Of a stretch of DNA of 64,000 nt, positions 1-12,758 are shown in pieces. This stretch comes from Lycocorax pyrrhopterus obiensis. Its lineage: Eukaryota; Chordata; Aves; Passeriformes; Paradisaeidae. Position 1 is the stretch's first letter. Every line of letters begins with the position of its first letter. The notes below the pieces were generated by a model that saw nothing but the letters and a program-made list of their open reading frames with translations, was not told the origin of the DNA and ran no database searches. The position numbers and the translations under genes were made by a program. The stretch lies in the NCBI GenBank assembly GCA_014706295.1, contig JACSVZ010000002.1, forward strand, positions 107,628,547 through 107,692,546, written 5' to 3'.

Positions 1-2285
1 CATAGCATTTGTGTTCCTGCTCTTAGCTGAAAACAGGTGCAGTATTTGTATGATAAGAAACTCTTTGAAATGAACTCATATTTTACTTTTAAAAGAGTAA
101 TTTCTTGGAGAAAAATTGTTGTAGTTATTATTACTTATTTCTACAACAGAAGGATTGGGAGCATCAAAATCAGAGATACATTGTGTTAAATGCAGAACAT
201 GAGAATATAAGGCATTCAAAGACCAAAATGCCCAGAGAGTAAGGGTTAAATGGTTCCTAAACATATTAGACACATGAGAAGCTTAGAGTAAGAAGTGCCA
301 TGCTCACCAGCATAGCAAAGGCAATACATACCTTCTGCTTAGGAGCTCCCCTTCTGCATGCTTCTATCTGAGACAAGCAGGAGAAACAGAGACATAAAAG
401 ATGTTGGATACCTCATCTAATGACCACCAAAGATGGATATAAACAGTGAGCACCATCTGTCAGCCCTTTAGGAGGACAGTGGGTGTGTAGGAGCTGTGAT
501 GTGTCCACTCACCCCACAGATTGTATTACCCAGTCAGCCAGACCTTGCCAAGGGGCTGAGTCAAGCCTGGACAGCAGCCTCTTACCCTCATAGCCTGAAA
601 AACAGGAGCAAAATGAAATCTAGCTTGATATGCAGCCTTAAAACTTTTACATTTCTACAGGTGTGCATTGAAAGGAAATTCACAATCAGGACACTAGTCA
701 CAGATTCTTTAGCCTTGGTTTCTTCTCTTTTCAACCTCTTTAGTTTTCATCCTTACACCTTTGACCTTTTCCTTACAAAACTATTGTAGCTGTCTTTTAT
801 TCTTTTGTAATCCACTTAACAACAGAAAATTTAGTTTAAATTGTCTTAATAATGTTACTTGTAGCTTTCCCAAGTCCTTGTCCTGTGTCAGTGGAATCTT
901 ACATTGTTCCCCATTGCTCTTTCTATCTCAATAAAATCAGACTGAGCTATATGGCTTTATACTCCCAGCTTCTCTCTCCAGCTTTCTTGGTGAAAAATTC
1001 ACAAATAATTTCCATATCTTTAGTTATTTCTAACCTAGAATTATCACAGGTAATATACATATTAGATTAAACGTATTTGTATTATGTATAAGAGAGAGCA
1101 CAACCCAGAACACCTGGCTCAAGCTCTCCTTTAGCGCCACCAGCCATTCCCTTGAAAGATTAGCAGCTGTATGTATGTTGATGATCACTCTACGTCAGGT
1201 CTGGAGGGCTCCTTCCTCCTGCACAGACCTGGGGCAGGGAAAGAGGGTGGAATGGGCTGCTGAGAGCTCAGACCTACCCCTACTCATATGACAGGTTCAT
1301 TGGTATGTGGTGTGGCAGTCATGGACTACTGGAGCCTGGCTGACAAAACCAGGATGAAATTCTGTGTCTGCCTGAATCCAGGTAATTCAGACTCATATTA
1401 CTAGCAAGTATTTTTTGTCTTATCAATGGTTTACGTAGGTGTATATCATACACCTGTCCAGAAAGACACGTGAGCTGGAAGATATGCAATTATACTCAAA
1501 ACCGATTGTAAGGAATAGCCCAAATTCACTTACTGCATTGTTTACATATTAAACCATTCCTTTGACTAATCCAGTATATCTTCTCATTTATATCCCACCT
1601 CAAAATACTTTCTGAAAAGAAAATGCCATTTTTTGTCCACCACTGAAAGGAAAGGGTTGGTTAGACCAAATGTAACACTGACAGTAAAGATTATATTTTT
1701 ACAACATTTTTTTGAAAAGGAGTCCTGAGGAGAAATAGAAAAAGAAGATTTTGTTATGGTTTAGAAATATGATCACAGTCTGATCAGTCAGCCTTTATGT
1801 TGTCTGGATTAAATAATACACTACTGCCATGGAAACTGTTGTTCTTTGTTTTATTCATGTACTGACAAACCCACCAGAAAAATCAACGTAATTTATACCC
1901 TTCAATCCATATTATATATTATAAACTCTGTGTTCAAATAACTAGATATATATATATATTTTAGCTGTACTTCCAACTTGAATAAGAAGCTGCATATCCT
2001 TGTTGGCACTGGGATAAGAAAATGAAGCAGTTGGCTGTCCTTCCTGTGAAGCATCCCTGATTCATCTGAACACAGCTAAGAGAGTATGACATGGACAAAA
2101 TGATGTTCCTGCAAAACAAGGATATTTTTGCTTGGGACCTTGATAGGAATCTGAATCTGTGGTCATTACATTCTTTGTAGCAACATGTTCATTTTAAATT
2201 CATTAACAAGTGTTTAGCCTCTTAATTTAAAAAAAAAAAAGTTTTATATTAAGAAATAGCTACTGTCTTCCAATCTGGTATATAT

Positions 2286-2356
2286 GAATCATTGATTTAA
2301 GCAGGCTGTGAAATAGCACAAGGTGTAAAATAGATAGCTGCTTAAATCAATGATTC
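2286..2356. repeat. Perfect 19-bp inverted repeat with 33-nt spacer
   Basis: The left arm (2286-2304) reads GAATCATTGATTTAAGCAG and the right arm (2338-2356) is its exact reverse complement, with a 33-nt spacer. Pairing stops at both arm ends, so this is a single clean stem. It could form a DNA cruciform or, if transcribed, an RNA hairpin. It may be a remnant of a small inverted-repeat element or the product of a template switch during replication. No target-site duplication or transposon family was recognised. Confidence 0.85.
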
Positions 2357-3880
2357 AGTTAGAAAATGACAGCAGAAGAGATTTGAGACATAGATTTGTG
2401 ACCTCACCTTACAGATTTTTTCACTCTTTCATACAAACAACTAATTCAACATACAACTACTCTCACCAAAACAACTATTTATCTTCTCATCATTTGAGTT
2501 CTGCAAGGCTGATGAGTTTTGGCAGCATTTGTTTTTTAATGGTTTATAGGCCTTCACTATGATTAATTTTAGCTCAGGCACAGAAAAAAAATCTCCTCAC
2601 TTTAAGAACCATGCAGAAATATTAGAAAATGACTCTTGATAGAACAGGGTTTTTTTCTGGTTTTTGTTTTATTTTTTTTAAATAAAATAATTAATGGACA
2701 ATTGCAAATTATATCTGAAATAAATTTTAAAGCAGTGAAATGCAAAAATCAATTTTAAAAAAGAAAAATTAAAAGCAGGAATATGAGGATCACAAAGACA
2801 TTTTCTAAAAATGATGAAAAAAAATCAGAAGCACAAGGGCCTGATACATTGTCTTTAGAAAGGCAAAGATTTTCTTACAAGTAAATCATGTCATGTTTTC
2901 TAGTTCCCAGTTTCTTATTTTCTCTCTGTGGATCAGGAGTTTCCCTTAAGCAGTGCAGCATGTTCCTTAAAAGGGATAATTTTTTTCTCATATCATCTTC
3001 TCTCACTGTTAAAGTTGTGCAAGACCCCATGGCAACTACGATGTTTACCTGTAGAATGAGCACTGGGCAGACTCTGAAAGCTGGCTTACCAACCCTGTTC
3101 CATCTTTTGAACACCCCAGTCTGTCTTTTTGTATGGGATTTAAAGGAATTTCAAAGAAAGTGAAAGGTACCATATGACAAGGCGAGACAGTTGTCTGTGA
3201 GCGATTCACACGGACTCTGGGAGCTGCTAAATTTCCATGAACTCAAGAATCGGAGTGGATAGAACACAAAAATCACACAAATTATTTGGAAAAATGGCTA
3301 TTGACTGAGACATTTTATATCAACTATTACGGAATTAAGGAATTCTGTTGGACTGGTAAAAATGTTCCTGTGCAAAGTCAACAGAAGAATCCTGATTTGG
3401 CTGAGATCAAGTAAAATACTATCCCAATAATCTGCTAGCAAACCCACTCGGTCTCCTAGAAAATATTTTCATCAGTTTCTGATGATAGGGTGTAGAAATG
3501 GGTGGGGAAAAAAATGTTTGAGTGTGATTTATTTTTTAATTTCTCTTTAAATCTTTCCATAGCCTCACCAATTCCCCCAAGAAAGCTAAAAACCAATGAG
3601 CCAGGGACTCCACAGACCATTGGCAAGTACCTGTCATTACTCAGAACTTCAGAACAAGCACGGTGATTAATCCATTTAAATTTACTGTACAGGAAATATC
3701 AGAGGTGGCAGATGCTTTCCTCAGTTGTGATTTACATAAAAAAGAAAATTAAAACCCTCACTGTAACAATTAACTGGCTGCTTCACTAAATCCACTGTCA
3801 TCTCTGGCTTTTTTTCTTGTGGAGAATGTGACTATAAATGCTTCCAGCTTCCCTGACATAAAGATGTGGGGGGCTGGAGG

Positions 3881-3940
3881 ATTTGTTTTGGTTTTTCCTT
3901 GTTGTTGTGTTTTTGTTTTGTTTTTGTTTGGGGTTTTTTA
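3881..3940. repeat. G/T-rich low-complexity tract
   Basis: An irregular run of TTTTG-like and TTG-like units follows a short G-rich stretch. It is simple sequence with no sign of coding. Confidence 0.7.
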
Positions 3941-5621
3941 ATTATTAAAGACATTCTATTGCTTGTTTTGGGTTATGATTTTTGGGGTGGGGAATCACTG
4001 GGGAATGCTGCTTTAGGAAATGACTAATCGGTAGTCATTAGAACACTTCACACTGCAGCAAAACTGTCAGTATCTCTTCATTAGCTTCAAGATAAGGAGT
4101 TTTTATATAAGTACATCTAAACCTCAGCTGTAACATCCTCCTCAGGGTATTTTAACAGTGCAGGATTTCACAATATTTCAGGGCTAATTTCCTGCTTATT
4201 CAGATACTTTTTCATCACAGTGAATTTACAGAGCTACAGACATCTATCTTAATAACATTCAGCATGCTAATATGGGTCTTGAGGACATCAGGTGATTGAA
4301 ACTGTAGCTAGTAGATTCTTCCCATGATTTTGGAATGATGAAAAGAGAATCTTTCATGGCTTTGGAAATTTTATTGTGTTAATTAGTTTTTATTCTGTAA
4401 ATTATACTCTTCTGGATTTGTTATTCTTTTTGTTATTTTTTTTTCTCTTAGAACTATGGGTTGTACATAAGGCTTTCAAAATGTGTAGTGAGAGTTTGAG
4501 GAAGAAGACCCATTACATGAAATGATATGTGTATACAATACCAAACCTTGAGAAATTTCTCTTCTGCCACCATAAACCTCACAAAGCCACACATTAATGG
4601 CACTCGTTAGCAAATGACCAGACTAGGCTGCATGTAGGTAAAAACATATTTTGCCTGAACTTTTCTCTGTGCTCTCATAATCTGTACAACTTCAGCAAGA
4701 AGTAAAACCAAAGGGTTTCTCAACATTACCAGTATGTGTTTTTCATGAACAATCACTGTATTCTTAACCCAGGGGACTCCTAAATTTTCGTGGTGTGGAC
4801 TATATATATTTTATGGGAAATAAACTCTTTTATTGAAAAGAAACATGGCTTTCCTCAGAGGAGGCAAAAAGGACTTTGCACCCAATTTTTCTATATGCAG
4901 GCACATCAGCAGGTAGCAGGACGTTCGGGAGGCAAAAATACTGTGTGTAGCTGAACATATGCTCCAAGAGGAATAGCCTGAATTATGGGGAAGAATGAAG
5001 TGACGTATACCTCGACCTGAGCAAAAAGAAATCCAGGAAGGTCTGAGACTTCCAAGCCACAACTTTTTCTCTGGTCTCCTGAGATACTGTTCCCTTGAAC
5101 TCCTGCTGTTCAGAGCAGATAGCCAAGTCACAATCCAACTTACATCTTTACTGACAAGTGTGCAGGTCCTTTCTTACCTTCCTGTCATCTAAGACTGGTA
5201 ATGAGTTCACCCTCAAAAACGAGTCCAATATGTCGTGAATATTTTATCCAGGCTTACTGCATTTATGCAGATTTAATATTACTATTCAATCTGGTTTATA
5301 CCGTGTTTTATCTTCCTTCCCTTTAATGTATATGGTAACCTGCAGGTCCTTTGGAATACTTTCCCACCACAGAGGGCCTTTTTTTTTTCTGAATGACAAT
5401 GGATTGCTCTCCATAAAAAGCATCTAGATATTTCAACTTCTTTGTTGAAACATAATGATTGTTTTTAAATTATGTCCACAGTTACTGGAATGATTCTTAA
5501 TTTCTGAAACAACACTGTTTAAACACAGCACTTTTTAAACACTAATAATGACTCTGAGGCTTATTCTACTCATCAGTTTAGCTTAGTTTAAAAGGGATAT
5601 GGAGCTTTTTGTGAAGTAGTG

Positions 5622-5691
5622 TGTCAGGAGTTGGACTTGGATGATCCTTCTGGGTCCCTTCCAACTCAGGATATTCTGTGATATTCTATGA
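5622..5691 (+). mobile_element. CR1 LINE 3' end fragment
   Basis: The segment has the CR1 3' untranslated pattern: a GGACTTGGATGATCC-like core, then a TGGGTCCCTTCCAACTC-like block, ending in two ATTCTRTG-type 8-mers. Bird CR1 copies are typically truncated at the 5' end and lack poly(A), as here. Only the last 70 bp or so survive, in plus orientation. Confidence 0.8.
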
Positions 5692-6384
5692 AGACCATTA
5701 AAAGTGTGCCGCCTAGAATGCAGAGCTTGAAAGATAAGAAAATATGTAAGTAGACAGCAAATCTGTAGTGAGACAGAAGGTGAGGACAGGATCCATAAGA
5801 AGATTATGATAATTTTAATAAAGGTTATATATGATGGTGTTATTTAACCTGATCTTTCTACAAGATTGTAAACATTAAAAATAGGTATCAGCAGTCCCCA
5901 TTGGCCTTTTACCTTGCCATTATCAGTCGGCCATTTCCAAATCCTATGGGTCTCAAGATGGGAATTGAAAGAAGAGAGGTTAATGGCTTTATGCACTAAT
6001 TCAAGGAGTGCACTCTATTTGTAAAAGTGCTAAGACTCCTGTGGCAGAAACTGTCAAGTGAATAGTTTAGGCTACTATCACTGATGGAGTGGAAATGTCA
6101 AAGAGCAACTCATTAGAGTCAGAGAACAAATAGGTAGGGATACTCAGAGCTTTGAAAAGTGTGAAAGGTAAGAGTAAATAGATGAACTAGATGTGATGAA
6201 AAAAAAAGAAGAATCAGTGAAAGGATGTAAGAGAGAGTAATCAGGGAAAAGGAAGATGACCTTGCACATAGCAAAGGGCAAAAAGAGATTGTACACCATC
6301 GTTCTGCTCATGCTACTGTGACTAATTTTGATTCTGAAAGTCTTCAAACAGGTTTCTACGCACACACATTTTCAGAGTCATACA
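5692..6384. other. Noncoding DNA, nothing recognised
   Basis: Unique AT-rich sequence between two CR1 pieces. I see no gene and no repeat. Confidence 0.55.
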
Positions 6385-6720
6385 AATATTTGCTGGAAGG
6401 ACATTTAACAACCATCTAGGCATCCTCCTGCTTGAATTAGGACTATATCCAATGCTAGATTGGGTCAGTTGTTGCTTTGTCTAGTGGAGTCTTGGAAGGA
6501 CCTCTATGGATAATTTATTTCTCTACTGTTCCAAATTTATAATGGAGAAGTTTTCCTAAGGTCAGTCGGAAGATCCCAAACCCTAACATGTAACTGTTGC
6601 CTTTTGTTTTATCACCAGGCACTGATGAAAATACCTTGGCTTTTTTATGCTCACACTCCAACAGCTAAGGAATGCTCTTGCACTTCTATTTCATTGCCTG
6701 TCCTTGATTACATTTAATGC
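6385..6720 (-). mobile_element. Old CR1 LINE copy, antisense
   Basis: Read on the plus strand, blocks appear in the order seen in antisense CR1 3' ends: a TGGAAGGACCTCT-like block, then a GTTGCCTTTTGTTTTATCACCAGGCACTGATGA-like block, which corresponds to the common CR1 antisense text around TTGCCTCTTGTCCTGTCACT. Divergence is high, with many substitutions and small indels, so the ends are approximate and this is an old insertion. The match is from remembered family sequence, not an alignment. Confidence 0.6.
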
Positions 6721-9700
6721 ATGCTGTATTTGAAATTTAGTTCTTCAGGAATTTTTTGCTTAGCCTCTTACCAAAATGTCTTCTCTTTTTGTAGAATGGG
6801 ATACTTTGCTCCTGAGTGCTAAAAATTACTGGGTTTTTTTTTTTTTGCAATCCAGCAGGCATGCAAAGCAACTCTGCTCCTCCTTATGGTCTCCCAGGAA
6901 AACCTGGCCATCAATTTACTAAGCTCTGAGGTCCTGAAGCTACAGTCCTAACTGTTGCTTAAACTCACAATCTCAGAATCTGGGTTACAGATTCTTCTGT
7001 CATCATCTGGTGCAGGCTGTCAAAGTGAACCATAGGCTATGTGGCAGAAAAATTGAGTTCCCAGTTCTGTTTAAGTGACAGTAAATGAAAAAGAAAGGGC
7101 CTAAGGTCTGATGAACAGAACAAAATCTATGCATTTCTTTTTATCAAGGGAGCTATACTTATTTACAACTTTGAAAAAATTTAACTGATATATTTTTATT
7201 ACTATGATACATTAGGACACAAAACTGGGTATCTATGAAGTCCAAGTTGATTGAAAATAATAAAGATTCTTACTTTCAGAAAAAGGGAATTAATTGTTAA
7301 AGTCTTAAAGCATGCACTAACAAGTGAAAATAGTATATTTGTTTTCATGTGAAGTTTAATTACTACTGCTTTAACAAAGTTCACTTCTCATTGAACCATG
7401 AAAACCATGAGAAACAACCAGGGATGTTTACCAGAGTACCTGTCGGAAGTGATCCCAGCATAAGAGACCTTTTTGAGACATATATGTGATGCCGTCTTAT
7501 GCTCTCCCATACAAAGAGGTATAGCATAAAAGATGCTATGATTAGACCAGGCTTCTTTATATGGCAGCCAAGTGGAATATGGACCATGTTTGATCAGCTT
7601 CTGCTTTTATTGGAAATTGGATGAGTACCTAGTATCTGAGTTTACCACAGTATCTTCTGATCTAGACTTCTTATATCAGCTGAATCTCTAAAATCTTTCA
7701 TTTAGATCAAACATCTTTTGATATGTCGATAGAGTTATATTCCATCTTCTTATGTTCAGTAATCTCAAAAATTTACACTCTTGTAAGCAAGAATAAACAC
7801 TCTTGTATACCCTTGGTCTTTTCAAAAAGTATCTTGAATCATGGAAACTAGTTGTACACTTCCTGAAATCTGCAAAAACTGAGTACAAGCTACGAAACGA
7901 TATAGACACTGCAAAGTGAAATTTAGACTGGATGAGGGACACAAAATTACTCTAAAGTAACACAGAAGAAAATTCCTTTATCTGCTTGGAAGTCCTAACC
8001 ATGAAATTTCTTCCAATAAACTTATGATAGGCCAGACTACTGAAACAGACATAGTTATTGAGTCTGCATAGTCCACCTTCTGCCTCTACTAGGGAAGGAT
8101 TTTTCCTTCTTATTCTTGTCTTAGTTTTTTCCCTGCATTCATATCTGGACAGCAGCCAAGCTCAAATAGGACTTGTACATGACCTAGCCTATAACTTGAT
8201 GGTTAGACTTCTTTCATAGGAGTGGGAAGGTCTCTTGGGCTGACAAAATGAACCCATTTCTATTTTCTTGGGCAAATGTTCTAACCATTGTGTTATCACA
8301 CAGAAGGAAAAAAAAGATAGCAGTGTCCTTTCAATGAAAGGAGTGCTACATATCCAGCCACTTATCACGTTCCTCAAGGCAAAGTGTCAGGGTGTAAATG
8401 CACAATGCGTATAAAGCTACCACACTAAAGGCTGCACTGAGAAGATCCAGAATCCAAGGAAAGGGCTCATCATGTTTGTCCTGTGAGACCCAGTCATGGG
8501 AACCAACATCTGTTTTGTGACTGCCCCATCCAGTTTGGTGCTGAATTTGGATTAAATTATTTCACTGCAACTCAGTCCTGTTTCTAAACTGGTGCTAAGT
8601 GAAAACAACAGTGAATTACTATCTGATGGAGAGATACTTCACCAAGGTTATAAGAATTTCATAAGCATCCTTAAGTATGTTACAAACTTGTTTTAGTATT
8701 TGAAATTCGAAAGCTGACTTTCTAAATTTAGAGTGATTCTAAGAGCCAAGGGAGTTTTTTTGTTTATAATAAACCATAGAGACTCTTTCAGAGCAATTGC
8801 ATTGAATGTTGTAAATGTACATAAGGAAAATTAGGCTTTATGCAGCATAGTAAAAATCCTTATAAATGTTGAGAGAAATTACCAGAAGAGATTAGTGGAT
8901 ATTGCAAACTAATCGCTTTGCATTTAGGTTTTTAAAAAATTAAATCTGCCTTTGAACTATATTCTTATAAAAAAAGCCACTTCAAATACGAAAATATTCC
9001 TGTATTTTTAAAGTTAAGTTAAGCTTTAACATATCTGAAGTATTCCAAATTAAGGGCCTTATTCTCAAGTGCAGTAAGGCCACTTTTAAGTTGTTCTGGC
9101 ATCAATTACAGTTATGTGCATTTCAAAGTCCTCATGCACTTGTGGAAAGGGTTTAAAGAGGACTTAATATAAATGAGAATTCAGTCATAATCTTTTGGGA
9201 TGAATTGAACTATTCATTTATAAATGAGAATAATTAACAAAAACACACCTTTGCCTTATTCATGTCAATCCTTTTATTCTAAAATATGGATCAGCTCCTG
9301 TTAATTTTACTTATTTAAATAAGTATTTCCATGTGAGTATCCCCTTCAAATTTGGATTTTTATGTAATTATTTTCTAAAGAGATAAGGAGCAATTTCCAT
9401 TTTGCCATTTAATTCTATCGATAATGTGTGAGAAGAGTGGTGTCTCTGTTTTCAGAGAGCACTTGTCTTTGAAATCTGAAAGAAAAAATTAGCTCCTCCG
9501 CAGTCAGAACTACAATGTTTGCCTAAAGCCTTTCAAGCAGTTTGGAACTTCTCCAGTAATTCTCAAGCAAGGCCTTCCTAGAACACCACTGGTGTACGAA
9601 GAAACAGTTTTCTTTTCACTGCTTGCACTGAATTTGATTAAATGATTTTCACCAATTTTAAGGTGAGAAATGATTTTAAGTCCTGTGTTTTGTCTTACCA

Positions 9701-10142
9701 GTTTGCTTTTCCTTGGGTTGCTTTACAGTCAATGCAGAAAGACAGATAAGGTGACTTATGTTAGAGGACTTTATTTTGGAAGTGCATTTGTGTGTTCATT
9801 GATTACTTGAACTCTTTAAATACAAGAAAACCATCACTTCTCTGATATCTGAGCCTTCTTCTGAATGTCAGGGTCCAATTTCTGTAATTATTCATCCAAG
9901 TATATCCAAGGTACAAAGTCATCTCTCCTGAAATAAAAGTACGTTCTTAATGTGTTAATTATGAAGTAGTGAGATACACAAATTAAGTGGCATATAGATA
10001 AAATATAGCTCGTATTGGTATGGCTAAAGACTGAATAGAATGGAAAATTGGCATTAGAGATTGAAATATTATGTCATACCATAAAAGATACTTTTTCCTA
10101 TTTAGAGATGACCATGAAGTAGAAAATACGTTACGGTTATGG
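6721..10142. other. AT-rich noncoding DNA, possible conserved stretch
   Basis: No gene or repeat family was recognised. The part at about 8690-9330 is low in simple repeats, contains no recognisable transposon, and carries many TAAT, ATTA and TTTGCAT-like words. Conserved vertebrate noncoding elements often look like this, but conservation cannot be judged from one sequence. Confidence 0.5.
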
Positions 10143-11399
10143 TGTAGTAGGTTGAACCTGAGTTGATGGACAGATTTTTAGACCAATGACGCCTCTCGCA
10201 ATTTACATATTTAAACCATGCGGAAAAGTGGGAATTTCCTTTTGTTCCAGCTCACCTGCCGGAAGGTGGAGGGGCTCTGAGACTCGGGACCGGGCCCTGT
10301 GCCCCCCTTCCCCTTTTCCCAATGCCAAGACACGGACCCTGGGTCTCTGGGGGTGAACTATCCCAGAGCTGCAGGCAGCTAAAGCCAGCCATGGACTGCC
10401 ACACAGCTAAACCCATCCGGCGCAGCTTCTTGGGACTGGCAGGTCCCTCTCCTCTCCACGTGGAGCCAGCAGGATCCGGCGGAGCCTCCTGTCTGCAGCC
10501 AGCACACTTCGCACTAAACTGAAGAAGACACCATGCAGCCAGCAGCACAAAGGGAGTGAGGCTTTCTCCACCATAAAGCGTGAACAAGAACACTTTTCAA
10601 CATGGCAGCTTCAGAGTCAGAGAGAAAGAGAAAGTGAGTTGTGTGAGACAAATCTGAAAATGGCTACGGGAAAAAAGAGGGCAGTACCATGTTTCTCGTA
10701 TGTAGATTAAAAATACTTCTTGCAGGCCATGGGAAGAAGCTGTAATATCACAAACTGTGTGTCTCTTTAATCCATTTGAAGTATATGGGGGGATGGAGAA
10801 TTCACATGTGGCCCGTGATGATTGTGAAGAGTGCCTATGTCAGGCTATATAGAAGCAGTGAAAGGCTTTTAGGGTCTTGTGACGAAGAAAGCCTTTGTGT
10901 TCAGGCCAAAATAACTCATCCTTAAAAAGACCAATAACCCCATGTGATGGCCCATGTTTGGCAGTGTGAAAGAACTGTGAAATTTTTTTATAGGAGAGAT
11001 GTTTTTCCATCTCAGCAGATGTATTTCCGGGCGGATCTTTTACTGGTGACAGTTTGGGAACCATATGAAGCAGAAGAAACCCTTTTTTCCTTAAGCATAA
11101 GAAAGAGACTTTTCAAGAGCTACAATGCTAACTAAAATCCCATCTTCTGTATCCTTTGTGGAAGTTTGATAAAAGGAGGGGGGTGCTAGAAGAGAGAGAA
11201 GGTTTGTTTTAATTTCTTGTTATTTCTCTTTACTTTTAATTCTGTTAGTAATAAACATTTTTCTTTGTACAGCAACTGTTTAAGTTTGAACCTGTTTTGC
11301 CTCACAGCTCTCTAGTTTTCCTCAATATTTTCTTATTTTCCCCTTATGAAAAATAACAGATTTGGTGTGCTCAACGCTTAGCTGCATCAAACCACAACA
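10143..11399 (+). mobile_element. Complete solo LTR, ERVL-type endogenous retrovirus
   Basis: The element starts TGTAGTAGG and ends CCACAACA, giving imperfect terminal inverted repeats of the retroviral TG...CA type. It is flanked by an exact 5-bp direct repeat, TATGG, at 10138-10142 and 11400-11404. Five base pairs is the usual duplication for ERVL (class III) elements, and the ending resembles bird ERVL LTRs. Plus orientation is supported by a CCAAT box near 10183, a TATATAG box at 10846-10852 and an AATAAA signal at 11250-11255 followed by a T/G-rich stretch. A second TATA-like word lies near 10208. The first 450 bp are GC-rich with several CpGs, unlike the flanks. Only one LTR is present, so the proviral interior was probably lost by LTR-LTR recombination. 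Open frames inside it, including a 113-codon antisense one at 10252-10593, do not look like genes. Confidence 0.88.
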
Positions 11400-11404
11400 T
11401 ATGG

Positions 11405-12229
11405 GTATACTGGGTGTCCAGTGAAAAAGATTCGAAATAACCTAATCAAGCAAGCCCAGTCAGAAGTTTAGTTCAATAGGGACAGTCTTACAAAAAAAAA
11501 AATGAATCCCATGAGAAGACTGAGTTTTGACAAATAAGACTCAGAAGCAAATTCTTTGTGGCATAAGCTAATATAAGACTCTTAGTATCATCCAAACAAT
11601 TATATTAGCATGAAGGCTTTGTAGAAAAAGCAACAGCCAAAGTCATAAATCCGGTGAAGTTAAAGAGATTGGGTAGATAGGTCAGGTATATCTTATCTCT
11701 CCCAAATGGATTGTCAGATACTGTGAAGAAAAAAAAAAAGGAAGCTTTATCCAGTCTTCTTAGCCAATGTTTTTTCATAATACTTTAAGGAGAAAACAAG
11801 GATGAAAGGCACTTTTTTTTTTTGTGTGACCTTCTGTCTGACATAATCTGATTATAGTAGAATGGGATTTGGTAAATCAAAAAGGTCCATTGCTCGAAAG
11901 AAACTCACCATGGTATGTCTATTCAAGTAAAAAAAAAAAAAAAGGCATATCTCTAGCAAGACAAAAAGGCAGAATAAGTGAAAATTCATGCCATACCACT
12001 TCTGAAGCTAATATTGGTTGGTTCTATTTTTCTTGGAATACAGACAAGAACTAACATATCTGTAAATATTACCTTTTATATTCTCAGTATAAGCTTTTGT
12101 AAAACTGTAATTGGGTGGATTTTTTCCCCCAAAGGCAATGCATGGGACTTCTGCATGTACATCAACCAATTTTTTTCTTTCTTTTACAAAACATAAGCAA
12201 TTCAAGGAGTACTTAATTACCACGCACAG
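11405..12229. other. Noncoding DNA with homopolymer tracts
   Basis: AT-rich unique sequence with poly(A) and poly(T) runs near 11490, 11727, 11812 and 11930. No gene or transposon was recognised. Confidence 0.55.
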
Positions 12230-12715
12230 AGATCAGTGGAAGGCCTCCAAGAAGGGTAGGGTGTGAAACATTACTCATGGGAGGAGAAACTGAAGAACTG
12301 GGGCTTGTTCAGCAAAGTGGTTTTAAATACATTTTACAACATTTTTGTCGTAATGAAACTTACAGTTTCCGCATTTCGTTCCCAGTACCTGTGAGGACAA
12401 GGAGCCAGTCTCTTCACAGAGCTACATTGTTGGAAGACAAAAAGAAAAACTCATAAATTGTAAGAACAGAGTTTCAGATTTGGTATCAGAAGAAACTTTT
12501 TCACCAATGAACAGTAATGTAGTGTCACAGGCAGCCGAGGAGCCGAGGAAGGCTGTGGAGTCTCCATCCTTGGGAGATTTTCAAGATCACATTATGCAAA
12601 GCCCTGAATAACCTGTTTTCAACCCCAGAATAGCCTCACTTGAGGCTATAGCTGATCGTGCTTTGAACCAGGAGTAGAGATCCTGGGGTCTCTTCCAAGT
12701 TGAATTATCATATAA
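12230..12715 (+). mobile_element. CR1 LINE 3' fragment
   Basis: Recognisable CR1 blocks run in order: GAACTGGGGCTTGTTCAGC near 12296-12315, an AGAAACTTTTTCACC-like block near 12492, a GTGTCACAGGCAGCCGAGGAGCC-like block followed by GGCTGTGGAGTCTCCATCCTT near 12550, and a terminal GGTCTCTTCCAAGTTGAATTAT block. The usual 8-mer tail is degraded. It is plus strand, 5' truncated and moderately diverged. The 5' boundary is approximate. Confidence 0.8.
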
Positions 12716-12758
12716 AACTGTTGCAAGCTACATGTATTATAAATCAACATAAAAAGCT

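Larger units (their letters stand above)
1..5621. other. AT-rich noncoding DNA, no gene recognised
   Basis: No exon, RNA gene or clear transposon is recognisable in this stretch. Open frames are at most about 106 codons, overlap on opposite strands and have no familiar residues. It holds the 19-bp inverted repeat at 2286-2356, a short TA run at 1946-1959 and a G/T-rich low-complexity tract at 3881-3940. The block at about 1090-1330 is richer in G and C than its surroundings, but I could not assign it to a repeat family. Old, strongly diverged repeats may be hidden here. Confidence 0.6.

Noticed and set aside
10252..10593. 113-codon antisense frame rich in Pro and Gly
   Set aside because: It lies wholly within the GC-rich part of the solo LTR and overlaps another frame on the other strand. 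GC-rich DNA has few stop codons, and no retroviral or host protein is recognisable.
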